A DNA stretch of 28,679 bases from JAZKJD01 sp040384585. GTDB taxonomy: Bacteria > Pseudomonadota > Gammaproteobacteria > Diplorickettsiales > Diplorickettsiaceae. The position numbers and the translations under genes are program-made. Within the stretch, counting starts at the first letter, position 1; each line of letters opens with the position of its first letter. The notes below the pieces were generated by a model, which ran no database searches, was not told where the DNA came from, and saw nothing but the letters and a program-made list of their open reading frames with translations. Shown one piece after another: positions 6,799 through 14,852 of the stretch. Where the stretch lies: NCBI GenBank assembly GCA_040384585.1, contig JAZKJD010000001.1:1-28679 (forward strand), written 5' to 3'.

Positions 6799-7602
6799 TC
6801 AAGTAGATGAATTTTCACCCATCGCAACAATAGCATGAAAACCACCATCGACATGGACAACTTCGCCTGTGATGCCAGAAGCCAAATCTGAACAGAGAAA
6901 AGCTGCCGTATTCCCGACTTGTTCTGTCGTGGTATTTTTCCGTAAAGGAGTAACGGCTTCATTATAAGCCAGAATTTTTCTAAAGCCCGAAATACCAGAG
7001 GCGGCTAGCGTACGAATTGGGCCTGCTGAAATCGCATTGACTCGAATTTTCTTAGGGCCTAAGCTATTAGCCAGATAACGGACGTTAGCTTCTAAGCTCG
7101 CTTTGGCTAATCCCATGACATTATAATTTTGTAGCGCTTTTTCCGAACCGAGATAGGTGAGGGTAAGAATAGCTCCGCCATCTGCTTGATCCTTCATGAG
7201 CGGGAAAGCCGCTTTTGCTAAAGCCGCTAAACTATAACTACTGATATCGTGAGCAATTCTAAATCCTTCTCGGTTGATATGTTCTAAATAATCACCTTGT
7301 AGTTGATCGGCGGGAGCATAAGCCACTGAGTGGACTAAAATATCAAATCCATCCCAGTGGTTATGTAACTTCTGAAAAAGATTTTCAATTTCTTTATCGT
7401 TACTGACATCACAGGGGAATACAAGATCCGAGTTAAAATCTCTCTGGGCCATTTTTCTGACACGTTCTTTCAGTTTTTCACCTTGATAGGCAAACGCTAA
7501 TTCAGCTCCTTCACGATGCATTGCTTTGGCTATGCCGTAGGCAATCGATCGATCGCTGGCCAAGCCAACAATTAAAGCACGTTTATTATCAAGTATACCC
7601 AT
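6799..7602 (-). CDS. fabI: Enoyl-[acyl-carrier-protein] reductase (NADH) FabI
   Basis: Performs the last reduction of each fatty-acid elongation cycle in the cytoplasm. The 267 residues form a complete SDR fold: N-terminal cofactor loop GLASDRSIAYGIA, and the FabI active site with Y150, Y160 and K167 (TYLGSEKALQNYNVMGLAK), then VNAISAGPIRTLAASGI and the C-terminal GEVVHVDGGFH. At the position of E. coli Gly93 the protein has Ala94 (HSVAYAP); alanine also occurs in natural FabI proteins such as that of Staphylococcus aureus, so this alone does not imply inhibitor resistance. The gene is downstream of tRNA-Met (22-base gap) and upstream of lolC on the same strand. Confidence 0.96.
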   Translation of the reverse strand: MGILDNKRALIVGLASDRSIAYGIAKAMHREGAELAFAYQGEKLKERVRKMAQRDFNSDLVFPCDVSNDKEIENLFQKLHNHWDGFDILVHSVAYAPADQLQGDYLEHINREGFRIAHDISSYSLAALAKAAFPLMKDQADGGAILTLTYLGSEKALQNYNVMGLAKASLEANVRYLANSLGPKKIRVNAISAGPIRTLAASGISGFRKILAYNEAVTPLRKNTTTEQVGNTAAFLCSDLASGITGEVVHVDGGFHAIVAMGENSST

Positions 7603-7624
7603 GCGTTTTCCCCTTCAATTTTTC

Positions 7625-7701
7625 TGGTGGCTATGGGTGGGCTCGAACCACCGACCCCAGCGTTATGAGTGCTGTGCTCTAACCAGCTGAGCTACATAGC
7701 C
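7625..7701 (-). tRNA. tRNA-Met(CAT), elongator type
   Basis: Read on the minus strand: acceptor GGCTATG pairs with CATAGCC, D arm with AGCTCAGCTGGTTAGAGC, anticodon loop CTCATAA (anticodon CAT, 7665-7667), variable loop GGGGTC, T loop TTCGAGC, discriminator A and encoded CCA. The sequence closely follows the E. coli elongator tRNA-Met (metT), not initiator tRNA, and is less like the lysidine-dependent Ile tRNA. It is probably cotranscribed with fabI. Confidence 0.95.
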
Positions 7702-7775
7702 AAATAGGTCGCCTATTGTGCTAAGCACGGGTAAGCCTGTCAAGACAAACCTAGAAACGGATTTAACTATATCAT

Positions 7776-7801
7776 TTGAGTTTACAAGCTTGTAAACTCA
7801 A
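7776..7801. repeat. 26-bp perfect palindrome upstream of tRNA-Met
   Basis: TTGAGTTTACAAG (7776-7788) is followed directly by its exact complement CTTGTAAACTCAA (7789-7801). It lies between the tRNA-Met promoter region and the MITE that starts 7 bases further on. Sites this long and perfect could bind a dimeric regulator or be a mobile palindrome related to the others here. Confidence 0.7.
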
Positions 7802-7807
7802 TCGCGT

Positions 7808-7993
7808 ATAAGCAGACTGCATTAAATAGCTATCATAAAGGTAGTTATTACTATGTGCTCGGGGTCCTGCCGCTTCCGGCACCCACTCCCCTATTTTTTT
7901 CAAAATAGGATGATGGGCTAGCCCTCGCGTCACCCCTTCACATCTGATCCCATGATTGTTAAATCTTACAATTATTTAATGCAGTCTGCTTAT
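7808..7993 (-). mobile_element. 186-bp MITE with 21-bp terminal inverted repeats
   Basis: The ends, ATAAGCAGACTGCATTAAATA (7808-7828; 21 bp, the outermost A pairing with T 7993) and its complement (7973-7993), match perfectly. There is no coding capacity; the middle holds a short hairpin, GCCGCTTCCGGC. A truncated second copy at 3490-3660 shows it has moved. The right end touches the TAA stop of the sulfatase gene (7993-7995). No target duplication is certain, because the flanking bases are only AT-rich. The transposase that moved it is not in the window. Confidence 0.85.
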
Positions 7994-9858
7994 TACGAGA
8001 TATAGAATCGTTTTGTTTCGGATAAAGCATTTACTATCGTTTGCATAGGTAACTGATTTGTTGGTAAAACTCTAGCATTTAGATCTTGAACTTGAAAATA
8101 ACCCGAAGGATAGATAGTAATAATGTGCTTATCTTTGATAATCCCTAAATTAGTATAACTATGCATGAGCAAGTAAGGGCGCTTCTTCTTATCAAACAAA
8201 GATTGGCCAATACTGTAATCATTCATTGGATTTTGACAGCCAAAAAGACGAGTTAAAAAAGTAGGAACCAGATCATAATGCGTGCTGATATGCTTAAAAA
8301 CAGCCGGTTTTTTTCCTGGCCAATAGATGATTAAAGGAACTTGCGTTTGATAGCGTGTGAAATTGCTGGCGTGTCCCCAGTAACCTAAGTGATTATCATT
8401 AAATTCGTTTCCGTGATCAGCCGTGATAACAACAATCGTGTTATCCAGTAAATGCTTTTTTTTGAGCAAAGCTAAATCTTTTGCTACCAGCTGATCAATG
8501 TAATACAGTGCATTTTTGTAGCGGTTAAAGGTAGGTGTTGGATTGGTAGTTTGAGTATAAGCTAGCCTGTCACAGACAGCAATACTGGGTTGGAAAGGAT
8601 CAACTGGGCTATTACCATAGCAGAAGCTATGGGCGGCATCATAGAATAAAAAGCTAAAGAAAGGGGATGATGTGTGTGTTATAAATTGTGTAAATTCTTC
8701 GGTAATACGTTTGTCCCTCTCGTGTGGCCAGTGTCCTGGTGTGGATGTTTGTAAATTTTTAATCTTAACAAAGACATTTTGATCAAAAGGTGGTGCGAGT
8801 AATTCTGCACTGGCAAAGATTCCCATATGATAACCGTCATGCTTGAGTTTATCGATAAATACAGGACTTTTATGTTCATTAATTGTTGCTGACCAGTAGC
8901 TAGCAGGTAAGCTATAGAATAATGAGAAAATACCGGGCTGCGTGCCATTACCACCACTAAAATGCTGTTGAAATTGCCAGCTTTGTTGTGCAAAGCGATA
9001 AATATTAGGGGTATTAACAGCGTTCAGCATATCAAACCGCCAGGTATCAATAAGAATAAAGACTATATTAAGTGGTTTTTCAGTGGGGCGATAAACCAAC
9101 GAGTGAAGTGGATAATGAAGCTTTGCATTCGCATGATTAATTTCAACAAAATCAGATCGATATAAACTTTCTAGGGCAGGAAGGCGGTTTTTTCCAGGTA
9201 AACATTTAGCAAGGACCTCATAGTAGAGTGGGATCGTATAGGCTTGTTGGTTTAAGGATAAGGCGCCTGAGGTTTTAATGATTAACGCTAACATATAATA
9301 AGAAAATAACAGGCATGCTATTAAAGAAAGCGGGTATTTTGCTTGAAAAGGCTTATGGCGTCGTTTTTTCCATATAAATACTGCTAAACCTATTTCAATC
9401 GCTAACAGGAAGCTTGTTAGTAATCCAATAAAAAGGCATTCTAACCAAGAAAGATCAAAGATTTCTACTGTTTGGCCACTGGTGAGCAAATTCCATATCA
9501 CACCATTTAAGTGGAAGCGATACTGACTGAATACAAAGGTGTCAAGACAAAGTAGGGTGGTAAATGCGAAGGCTATTAGTATAGAGAGTATAAAAACAAA
9601 GGTTTTATTAGGCCATAGAAATACTAGAATTGTAGGCAGAATAGCCGCTATACAGGCGAATAGGCCTAACTGGCCTAAAAAAGCACTCAGTAAAAACAAC
9701 CAAGCCAGAAATTGATTTAGTAAGCTTGGGACGGATAAGTGAAAGGGAAGGATAATAGCAAAGTAGTGTAATCCTATCATCCAAAATAAAACGACATTTC
9801 CAGTAAAATACCAGAATATCCAATTTAAATAAGTTTTTCTTATTGCTGAAGAAGACAT
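7993..9858 (-). CDS. Inner-membrane sulfatase-fold protein, PbgA/YejM (LapC) family
   Basis: In enterobacteria this family senses or handles lipid at the inner membrane and controls LPS synthesis through the LapB/FtsH/LpxC pathway. The 621-residue protein has about five N-terminal membrane segments (residues 10-190, DUF3413-like) and a periplasmic alkaline-phosphatase/sulfatase-fold domain. Visible motifs: FILIDTWRFDMLNAVNTPNI, GGNGTQPGIFSLFYSLPASY (the threonine is at the nucleophile position; the cysteine of true sulfatases is absent) and ITADHGNEFND. The DTWRFD...NTPN...F...G.GT...IF.LFY.LP pattern matches PbgA better than LTA synthase or EptA. The TAA stop abuts the MITE. fis lies upstream, 74 bases away, on the same strand. 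Confidence 0.82.
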   Translation of the reverse strand: MSSSAIRKTYLNWIFWYFTGNVVLFWMIGLHYFAIILPFHLSVPSLLNQFLAWLFLLSAFLGQLGLFACIAAILPTILVFLWPNKTFVFILSILIAFAFTTLLCLDTFVFSQYRFHLNGVIWNLLTSGQTVEIFDLSWLECLFIGLLTSFLLAIEIGLAVFIWKKRRHKPFQAKYPLSLIACLLFSYYMLALIIKTSGALSLNQQAYTIPLYYEVLAKCLPGKNRLPALESLYRSDFVEINHANAKLHYPLHSLVYRPTEKPLNIVFILIDTWRFDMLNAVNTPNIYRFAQQSWQFQQHFSGGNGTQPGIFSLFYSLPASYWSATINEHKSPVFIDKLKHDGYHMGIFASAELLAPPFDQNVFVKIKNLQTSTPGHWPHERDKRITEEFTQFITHTSSPFFSFLFYDAAHSFCYGNSPVDPFQPSIAVCDRLAYTQTTNPTPTFNRYKNALYYIDQLVAKDLALLKKKHLLDNTIVVITADHGNEFNDNHLGYWGHASNFTRYQTQVPLIIYWPGKKPAVFKHISTHYDLVPTFLTRLFGCQNPMNDYSIGQSLFDKKKRPYLLMHSYTNLGIIKDKHIITIYPSGYFQVQDLNARVLPTNQLPMQTIVNALSETKRFYIS

Positions 9859-9932
9859 TTGTTTTTTTATTTTTGTTGTTGTTTTTTTATTGAGAAGAGA
9901 AGGCTAATTAGGCATTAATTATTGATTATTGA

Positions 9933-10223
9933 TTAGGCAAGATCATATTGTTTTAATTTTTTACGTAAAGTACCACGGCTAATCCCCAGCAATTTAGCTG
10001 CTTTGGTTTGATTGCCGCGTGTTTCTCGCAACACAACTTCGAGTAAAGGCGATTCAACCTCCGTTAAAACCAGTTCATAAAGATTGGAAGGCGAATTTCC
10101 CTCTAATTGAGAAAAATAATTTTTTATTGCCTGTTCAACGTGGGTCTTTAACGGTAGTTGATGGGTGCCCGTACTAGGAGCCAGAGTAGGGAGAACAGAG
10201 AGTTGATCAAGTTCATTTTGCAT
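9933..10223 (-). CDS. fis: DNA-binding protein Fis
   Basis: Nucleoid-associated protein that bends DNA and activates stable-RNA promoters. At 96 residues it is close to E. coli Fis (98). The C-terminal half has the family sequence YFSQLEGNSPSNLYELVLTE, then VESPLLEVVLRETRGNQTKA and the HTH AAKLLGISRGTLRKKLKQYD (about 73-92). The N-terminal segment (1-28), corresponding to the Hin-activating arms in E. coli, is divergent and rich in Pro and Thr. A dusB gene, the usual upstream partner, is absent, so fis seems to have its own promoter. An AAGGA ribosome site precedes the ATG. Confidence 0.95.
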   Translation of the reverse strand: MQNELDQLSVLPTLAPSTGTHQLPLKTHVEQAIKNYFSQLEGNSPSNLYELVLTEVESPLLEVVLRETRGNQTKAAKLLGISRGTLRKKLKQYDLA

Positions 10224-10265
10224 ATACAGTATCCTTTGAGTCTTGACTAGGTCAGAGGAGCCTCC

Positions 10266-10294
10266 ATGATATAGTAGGGGCGGGGCGGCGACAA
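10266..10294 (-). promoter_or_regulatory. Candidate fis promoter
   Basis: On the minus strand TTGTCG (10294-10289) and TATCAT (10271-10266) are separated by 17 bases, about 45 bases upstream of the fis start. The spacer, made almost wholly of C and G (CCGCCCCGCCCC), stands out in this AT-rich sequence. A prediction from motif and spacing only. Confidence 0.4.
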
Positions 10295-10481
10295 GCGTCT
10301 TTTACGTATCCTATTAACTTTTTACAAATGGGAGAGGCGAGAAATGGCCAGTTCAGCCGCTATACTATTCGTACGATTTAAAAAAACACGCATTTTCAAC
10401 TATTATGATCGGTATGCACGCTTCGAATGAGTTAACAAAGTTAAAAGGGATAGCAGATTTTGTTATATTTTGATAGATTCT

Positions 10482-10626
10482 TAGATTCTGTCTCTAACGT
10501 GATGATTGTCGTCATCCGCAAGGCGAAAACAGCGAAAAAAACGGAGTTTACACAAGGTAAATGAGTATTTTTGAGCTGTTTTTAACGCAGCAGATGGCGA
10601 CAAGGGGACTTTAGGGACAGAACCTA
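10482..10626. mobile_element. 145-bp palindromic element, complete copy (family A)
   Basis: Terminal repeats TAGATTCTGTCTCTAA (10482-10497) and TTAGGGACAGAACCTA (10611-10626) pair with two mismatches or wobbles, and pairing continues inward: GTCGTCATC with GATGGCGAC, then AAAACAGC with GCTGTTTT. In the exact middle is the core CGGAG (10542-10546), stem TTTAC / GTAAA around ACAAG, then TGAG (10562-10565). No coding capacity. It ends 34 bases before the dsbD start, so dsbD is probably transcribed through it or from it. The rest of the 436-base fis-dsbD gap (10224-10481) shows only the fis promoter region. Confidence 0.75.
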
Positions 10627-10660
10627 TTGTTTTTACTTGATACAAAATGAGGGAAAAAGA

Positions 10661-12289
10661 GTGAGCTTTAAAATTTTGTTGCTTGCTTTAATGATAGGGA
10701 TATTGACGCCTGTTTATGCCCTACAGCAACCACTGCCTGTAGATCAGGTTTTTCAAGTAACAAGTGAACAAATCGACGCCAAAACACTTGCTGTAACCTG
10801 GTTTATCAAGCCAGGGTACTACCTTTATCGTGATAAAATTCACTTTTATAGTGATCAAGCGAATATAGGATCGGTAATTCTACCTCAAGGAATTCCAAAA
10901 CAGAACCCATTTCTTGGTAAATATCAAATATATCAACATGATGTGACCGTGCTATTAACATTCGTACATCCTGTACAAGCTGCCGTAGTGCTCACTATCC
11001 ATTATCAAGGTTGTTCAGCTGCCGGTTTTTGCTATCCTCCGGTTACGCAAGTGTTGTCTTTACCGTTTCATAATAAAAAATTAGCTAAACCTTTAGCGAA
11101 AGAATTAGGCGGAGCTGATCAACAAAATCTAGCAAAAGCAAAACCGCTGAGTGCTATCGATGAGCAAGGCAAAGCCATACAGTTGTTAGCAAGTCATAAT
11201 CTGTGGTTGATTTTATTAGGCTTTTTTGGCTTTGGTTTATTGTTATCGTTAACGCCTTGTGTACTCCCGCTAATACCTGTTTTATCCGCTATTATTTTAG
11301 GCCAAAAAGAATTAACAACACTCAAAGCCTTTATTTTGTCGCTAACCTATGTATTCGCTATGGCATTGACCTATGCAATAGCGGGTGTTTTTGCTGGTTT
11401 AGCGGGTAGCTATCTGCAAGCTTTTTTGCAAAGTCCGTGGGTTATTGTATTCGTGAGTTTAGTGTTTGTGTTACTCGCTTTTTCCTTATTCGGTTTTTAT
11501 GAATTACGTCTTCCAGCAAGCTGGCAAGAAAAACTGATGAATCTAAGCAATCGTCAGCAAGGAGGTAATTATCTAGGGGTGGCCTTAATGGGTTGTTTAT
11601 CCACTTTAGTTATTTCCCCTTGTATTACAGCTCCTTTAGTCGGTGTTTTGACTTATATAGGAAACACTGGCAATGCTGTTTTGGGTGGTTTTGCGTTATT
11701 TATTTTAGGTTTGGGCTCGGGTGTTCCTTTACTGATTATCGGTACCTCCGCTGGGAAATGGTTGCCGAAATCGGGTCCTTGGATGAATTGGGTGAAGCTA
11801 ATTCTAGGGGTTATGATGTTAGTGATGGCCGGGTGGTTATTATTACGTATTATTCCAACAGATTCACAGTCTTTTCATTGGTTTAACTCAAATCAAATGA
11901 CAGAGTTAACTAATAATCGCTTTCAAACAATTAAAGGAATTCCTGATCTTGAGCGAGCACTCAGTAGAGCTAAGCAAGAAAATAAACCTGTCATAGTCGA
12001 TTTTTATGCAAACTGGTGTTTGTCGTGCAAAGAAATGGAACGACTCGTATTTCCTACACCACAGGTAAGGAGTTTATTGTCTCGATTTATTGTATTGCGT
12101 GCCGATGTCACAGCCAATGATGCGGTTGATAAGGCTTTAGAAAAAAAATTCAAAGTGATTGCGCCGCCTACCTTTTTGTTTTTTACGCCAGAGGGTAGAG
12201 AGTTAAGTGAGCAAAGGGTAGTGGGTCAACTAGCAAGTCAAGCATTTGCAGATCACTTGCGTCAAGTGTTAGTGTTATCGATTAAGTAG
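10661..12289 (+). CDS. dsbD: Thiol:disulfide interchange protein DsbD
   Basis: Carries reducing power from cytoplasmic thioredoxin across the inner membrane to periplasmic partners such as DsbC. Three domains are visible: a signal peptide (1-20) and N-terminal domain with the redox pair C118/C124 (YQGCSAAGFCYPP); a membrane domain with C200 (LTPCVLPL) and C321 (ISPCITAPL); and a C-terminal thioredoxin domain with C453-LS-C456 (DFYANWCLSCKEME). I chose GTG at 10661, because GAGGG at 10649-10653 sits 7 bases before it and the signal peptide then starts naturally; a TTG at 10637 would add eight charged residues. Length 542, near the family norm of about 565. Fifty-five bases separate it from the GH30 gene. 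Confidence 0.94.
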   Translation: MSFKILLLALMIGILTPVYALQQPLPVDQVFQVTSEQIDAKTLAVTWFIKPGYYLYRDKIHFYSDQANIGSVILPQGIPKQNPFLGKYQIYQHDVTVLLTFVHPVQAAVVLTIHYQGCSAAGFCYPPVTQVLSLPFHNKKLAKPLAKELGGADQQNLAKAKPLSAIDEQGKAIQLLASHNLWLILLGFFGFGLLLSLTPCVLPLIPVLSAIILGQKELTTLKAFILSLTYVFAMALTYAIAGVFAGLAGSYLQAFLQSPWVIVFVSLVFVLLAFSLFGFYELRLPASWQEKLMNLSNRQQGGNYLGVALMGCLSTLVISPCITAPLVGVLTYIGNTGNAVLGGFALFILGLGSGVPLLIIGTSAGKWLPKSGPWMNWVKLILGVMMLVMAGWLLLRIIPTDSQSFHWFNSNQMTELTNNRFQTIKGIPDLERALSRAKQENKPVIVDFYANWCLSCKEMERLVFPTPQVRSLLSRFIVLRADVTANDAVDKALEKKFKVIAPPTFLFFTPEGRELSEQRVVGQLASQAFADHLRQVLVLSIK

Positions 12290-12344
12290 TTTTTAATTTT
12301 TGTAGCGTACAGAGAAACAAAAATAAAATTAGGAATCAGTGATT

Positions 12345-13913
12345 ATGTCCAATATCGCGATCATCGACTTTAATAAATCTCATCAAACTATAGAAGGGCT
12401 TGGTACATTTGCAGGGAGAGCACTTCCCTTTTTTACAGCGGATAAGCGAGAAGATGTTGCTAAGAAGTTGTTTTTGAAAGATGGACTAGAATTATCTATC
12501 ATACGAATAGAGGTATCTCCTTACCTTTCTTCGTTCACGCCTCTACCGAAGCATCTTTCTCTGGAGGATCCTTATTTTGATCCGAATAACTGGAGTAAGG
12601 ATAAGCTCACTGAAAATGAAAGAAAATGGCGTGCGCAGATTTGGATAGTATTGAAGGCGAAGTCTTTAAATCCAGATATTAAAGTGCTTGCGAGCACCTG
12701 GAGTCCCCCACTGAATATGAAAATCTATGATACTGAAGCTGGCAAAGCCAAAAAGTGGTATCAACTTAATAGATTAAAGCCGGAATGTTACACTGATTTT
12801 AGCGACTATCTAGTAGGAGAGTTTCTGATTCCCTGCAAGGAAGCAGGGATACCGATAGATATTCTTTCCCCACAAAATGAACCGGAATTTCCAACACCAG
12901 ATTGGGGCGGTTGTGTTTGGTTTCCATGGGAAACGACTAAGTTTATTGAAAAGCTTAGTGCAGGACTAAAAAATAAAGATCTCGCAACAAAAATCATGGC
13001 AGGTGAAACTGCCAACTCGGTAGTAGCTGCTCTTTATGTAGCTGTCATGCGGTGGTTTAAGGGTAGCCGTCATATCGACATCCTAGCGACACACGGTTAT
13101 TCTTTCCCAAGAAAAGGAATGGTAACGTATAATACATTACAACTGCCTTGGCCATTAGGCTCCAAAGGTAAACGACGTTATGTGACTGAAATTTCTTCCA
13201 CGCGTTCCTATGATTCAAGTATAAAAAACGCTCTTCAATTTGCTGTCAGCATGCATAAATTCTTATCGCAGGGTGATGTCAATGCGTTAATATTTTGGTT
13301 GGGTATGATAGACTCCCTCAGTAATGAAGCTTTGATTGGTTTAGATGAAAATAAGGATTTAGCGTTTCCTAAAGTATTCGATGTGTTTGGGCAGTTTACC
13401 CGTTATATTTCTGTTGGTGCTGTTCGAGTCGATGTGAGTAAAAAATTTTTTGCCAGTGTAGTTAATTTCTTTTATAAGCTTTTTTTTGGCCAAAAGGTTT
13501 ATATTTCTGCTTACCGACATCCTAAGTTACTGGAGCAGGTAACGGGTGAACTTTTATTCAAAGATGACTCTCAAGCATTAACTATCGTGCTGATCAATAC
13601 CGGTAATCATCCCGAAACAGTGCCTATTGAGCTCAAGGATATTGTATTGACTGCTTCATGGCAGTCTGCATTAACAGATGCCACTCACCGTTGGACGTCG
13701 GAATCAGAAGAGGTAAAATTGAAGGATGGAAACCAAGGGTTACTTACTGTCGAGGTACCAGCTAACAGTGTTTTGACCTTGAGAAATGAAGGTGTTGTTA
13801 AAAAAAATCCCTGTCCAGGTGCTCCTTCGGGATTTTTCTCGTTTTTTAAATTTTTTTACCCGCCAAAAATGCCTGAAGGAAGCGAGAAAAATAGTTTGAT
13901 GCTAGGACTCTAA
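12345..13913 (+). CDS. Glycoside hydrolase family 30, glucosylceramidase-like
   Basis: GH30 enzymes of this type remove glucose from glucosylceramide or cut related beta-glycosides. The 522 residues show the N-terminal QTIEGLGTFAG, the strand text ILASTWSPP-like VLASTWSPPLNMK, the acid/base glutamate in SPQNEPEF (E179) and the nucleophile in YVTEISS (E282), followed by a beta-sandwich region (about 385-485). There is no signal peptide or membrane segment, unusual for an enzyme whose lipid substrate is made by eukaryotes. The C-terminal tail (about 485-522) is Pro/Phe-rich and ends in a polar stretch then LMLGL. ATG 12345 has AGGA 10 bases upstream; GTG 12339 is possible. Convergent with the EamA gene, 5 bases apart, with no terminator between. 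Confidence 0.85.
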   Translation: MSNIAIIDFNKSHQTIEGLGTFAGRALPFFTADKREDVAKKLFLKDGLELSIIRIEVSPYLSSFTPLPKHLSLEDPYFDPNNWSKDKLTENERKWRAQIWIVLKAKSLNPDIKVLASTWSPPLNMKIYDTEAGKAKKWYQLNRLKPECYTDFSDYLVGEFLIPCKEAGIPIDILSPQNEPEFPTPDWGGCVWFPWETTKFIEKLSAGLKNKDLATKIMAGETANSVVAALYVAVMRWFKGSRHIDILATHGYSFPRKGMVTYNTLQLPWPLGSKGKRRYVTEISSTRSYDSSIKNALQFAVSMHKFLSQGDVNALIFWLGMIDSLSNEALIGLDENKDLAFPKVFDVFGQFTRYISVGAVRVDVSKKFFASVVNFFYKLFFGQKVYISAYRHPKLLEQVTGELLFKDDSQALTIVLINTGNHPETVPIELKDIVLTASWQSALTDATHRWTSESEEVKLKDGNQGLLTVEVPANSVLTLRNEGVVKKNPCPGAPSGFFSFFKFFYPPKMPEGSEKNSLMLGL

Positions 13914-13918
13914 GAAAA

Positions 13919-14848
13919 TTAAACAAAAGAGGGAGGTTTTTCAGGAGATTTATTTTTAGGCCATTGTATAAGGACCACCCCGAATAAAATCGCAATGACT
14001 CCCAAACCTTCTGTCCACTGAGGGTGATTATGGAAAAAGATAAAATCCCAAAGAATGGCCATGATAGGGACAATATACATCACCGCACTGGCTCGTACGG
14101 CATCCCATTCTCGAATAAGGTGGTAGTAAATGATCCATGCCAACGCCGTTGAGAATAAGCCCATATAAATACTTGCTGTCCAAAGCATAGGTGAATGAAA
14201 TAGTAGAGAACTGCTAGGCCAGCTTTCGAAACAAAGTGAAACCAGCATTAAAAAAACCAAACTGGCCCAATGTTGGTGATAGATATTGGCATAAAAATCC
14301 AATTTAATCTGACCGGATAACATTCGTTGATTGAGCAAACCTCCTATCGCATAGCTAATTGCCATTAATAATACTGATAATGTACCTAGTAAATATTGCT
14401 GGCTATGATCAAAATCAAGGAGTGGCCAAAAAATAACACAAATACCTAATAAACCAGCTAACAAGCCTAAGCATTTCAAAAAAGAAAAATTTCTGGTTTT
14501 AGGAGAAATAGAGCTGAATAGTAATGTCCAAATGGGTACCGTGCCATTTAAAATTCCTGCTAAACCCGATGAAATATGTTGTTCACCATAAAATAAAAAG
14601 AAAAAAGGAATTCCCTGAGAGAAAAGGCCCATAATCCAGATGCGCCAACGATAAGAAAAAGGTACAGATACCTTTTTTTTCAAAAAGCACAACATGAGAA
14701 TAAGAAAAAATAAAGCTAATCCAACGCGTAACATAGCACCGAAGAAAGGCGGTACTATCAGAACCACGGCTTTAATGGCAACAAATGAACCGCCCCAAAA
14801 AGAGGCAAGCAAGAAAAACCATAGGTAATTGATGTTTTTATTTGTCAT
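13919..14848 (-). CDS. EamA/DMT-family transporter (RhaT/PecM-like)
   Basis: A 309-residue membrane protein with about ten hydrophobic segments arranged as two EamA repeats (residues about 8-140 and 155-295). Characteristic text: WFFLLASFWGGSFVAIKA at the start, GLAGILNGTVPIWTLLFSSI in the first repeat and YMGLFSTALAWIIYYHLIRE and VMYIVPIMAILWDFIFFHN in the second. Members export or import amino acids, nucleobases or other small metabolites; the substrate cannot be told from sequence. The start codon is 4 bases after the parC stop, so it is almost certainly in the parC transcript. Its stop lies 5 bases from that of the convergent GH30 gene. Confidence 0.88.
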   Translation of the reverse strand: MTNKNINYLWFFLLASFWGGSFVAIKAVVLIVPPFFGAMLRVGLALFFLILMLCFLKKKVSVPFSYRWRIWIMGLFSQGIPFFFLFYGEQHISSGLAGILNGTVPIWTLLFSSISPKTRNFSFLKCLGLLAGLLGICVIFWPLLDFDHSQQYLLGTLSVLLMAISYAIGGLLNQRMLSGQIKLDFYANIYHQHWASLVFLMLVSLCFESWPSSSLLFHSPMLWTASIYMGLFSTALAWIIYYHLIREWDAVRASAVMYIVPIMAILWDFIFFHNHPQWTEGLGVIAILFGVVLIQWPKNKSPEKPPSFV

Positions 14849-14852
14849 GAAA

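Noticed and set aside
7312..7332. FabI alanine at the Gly93 position as a resistance mutation
   Set aside because: Alanine is the natural residue in other FabI enzymes such as that of Staphylococcus aureus.
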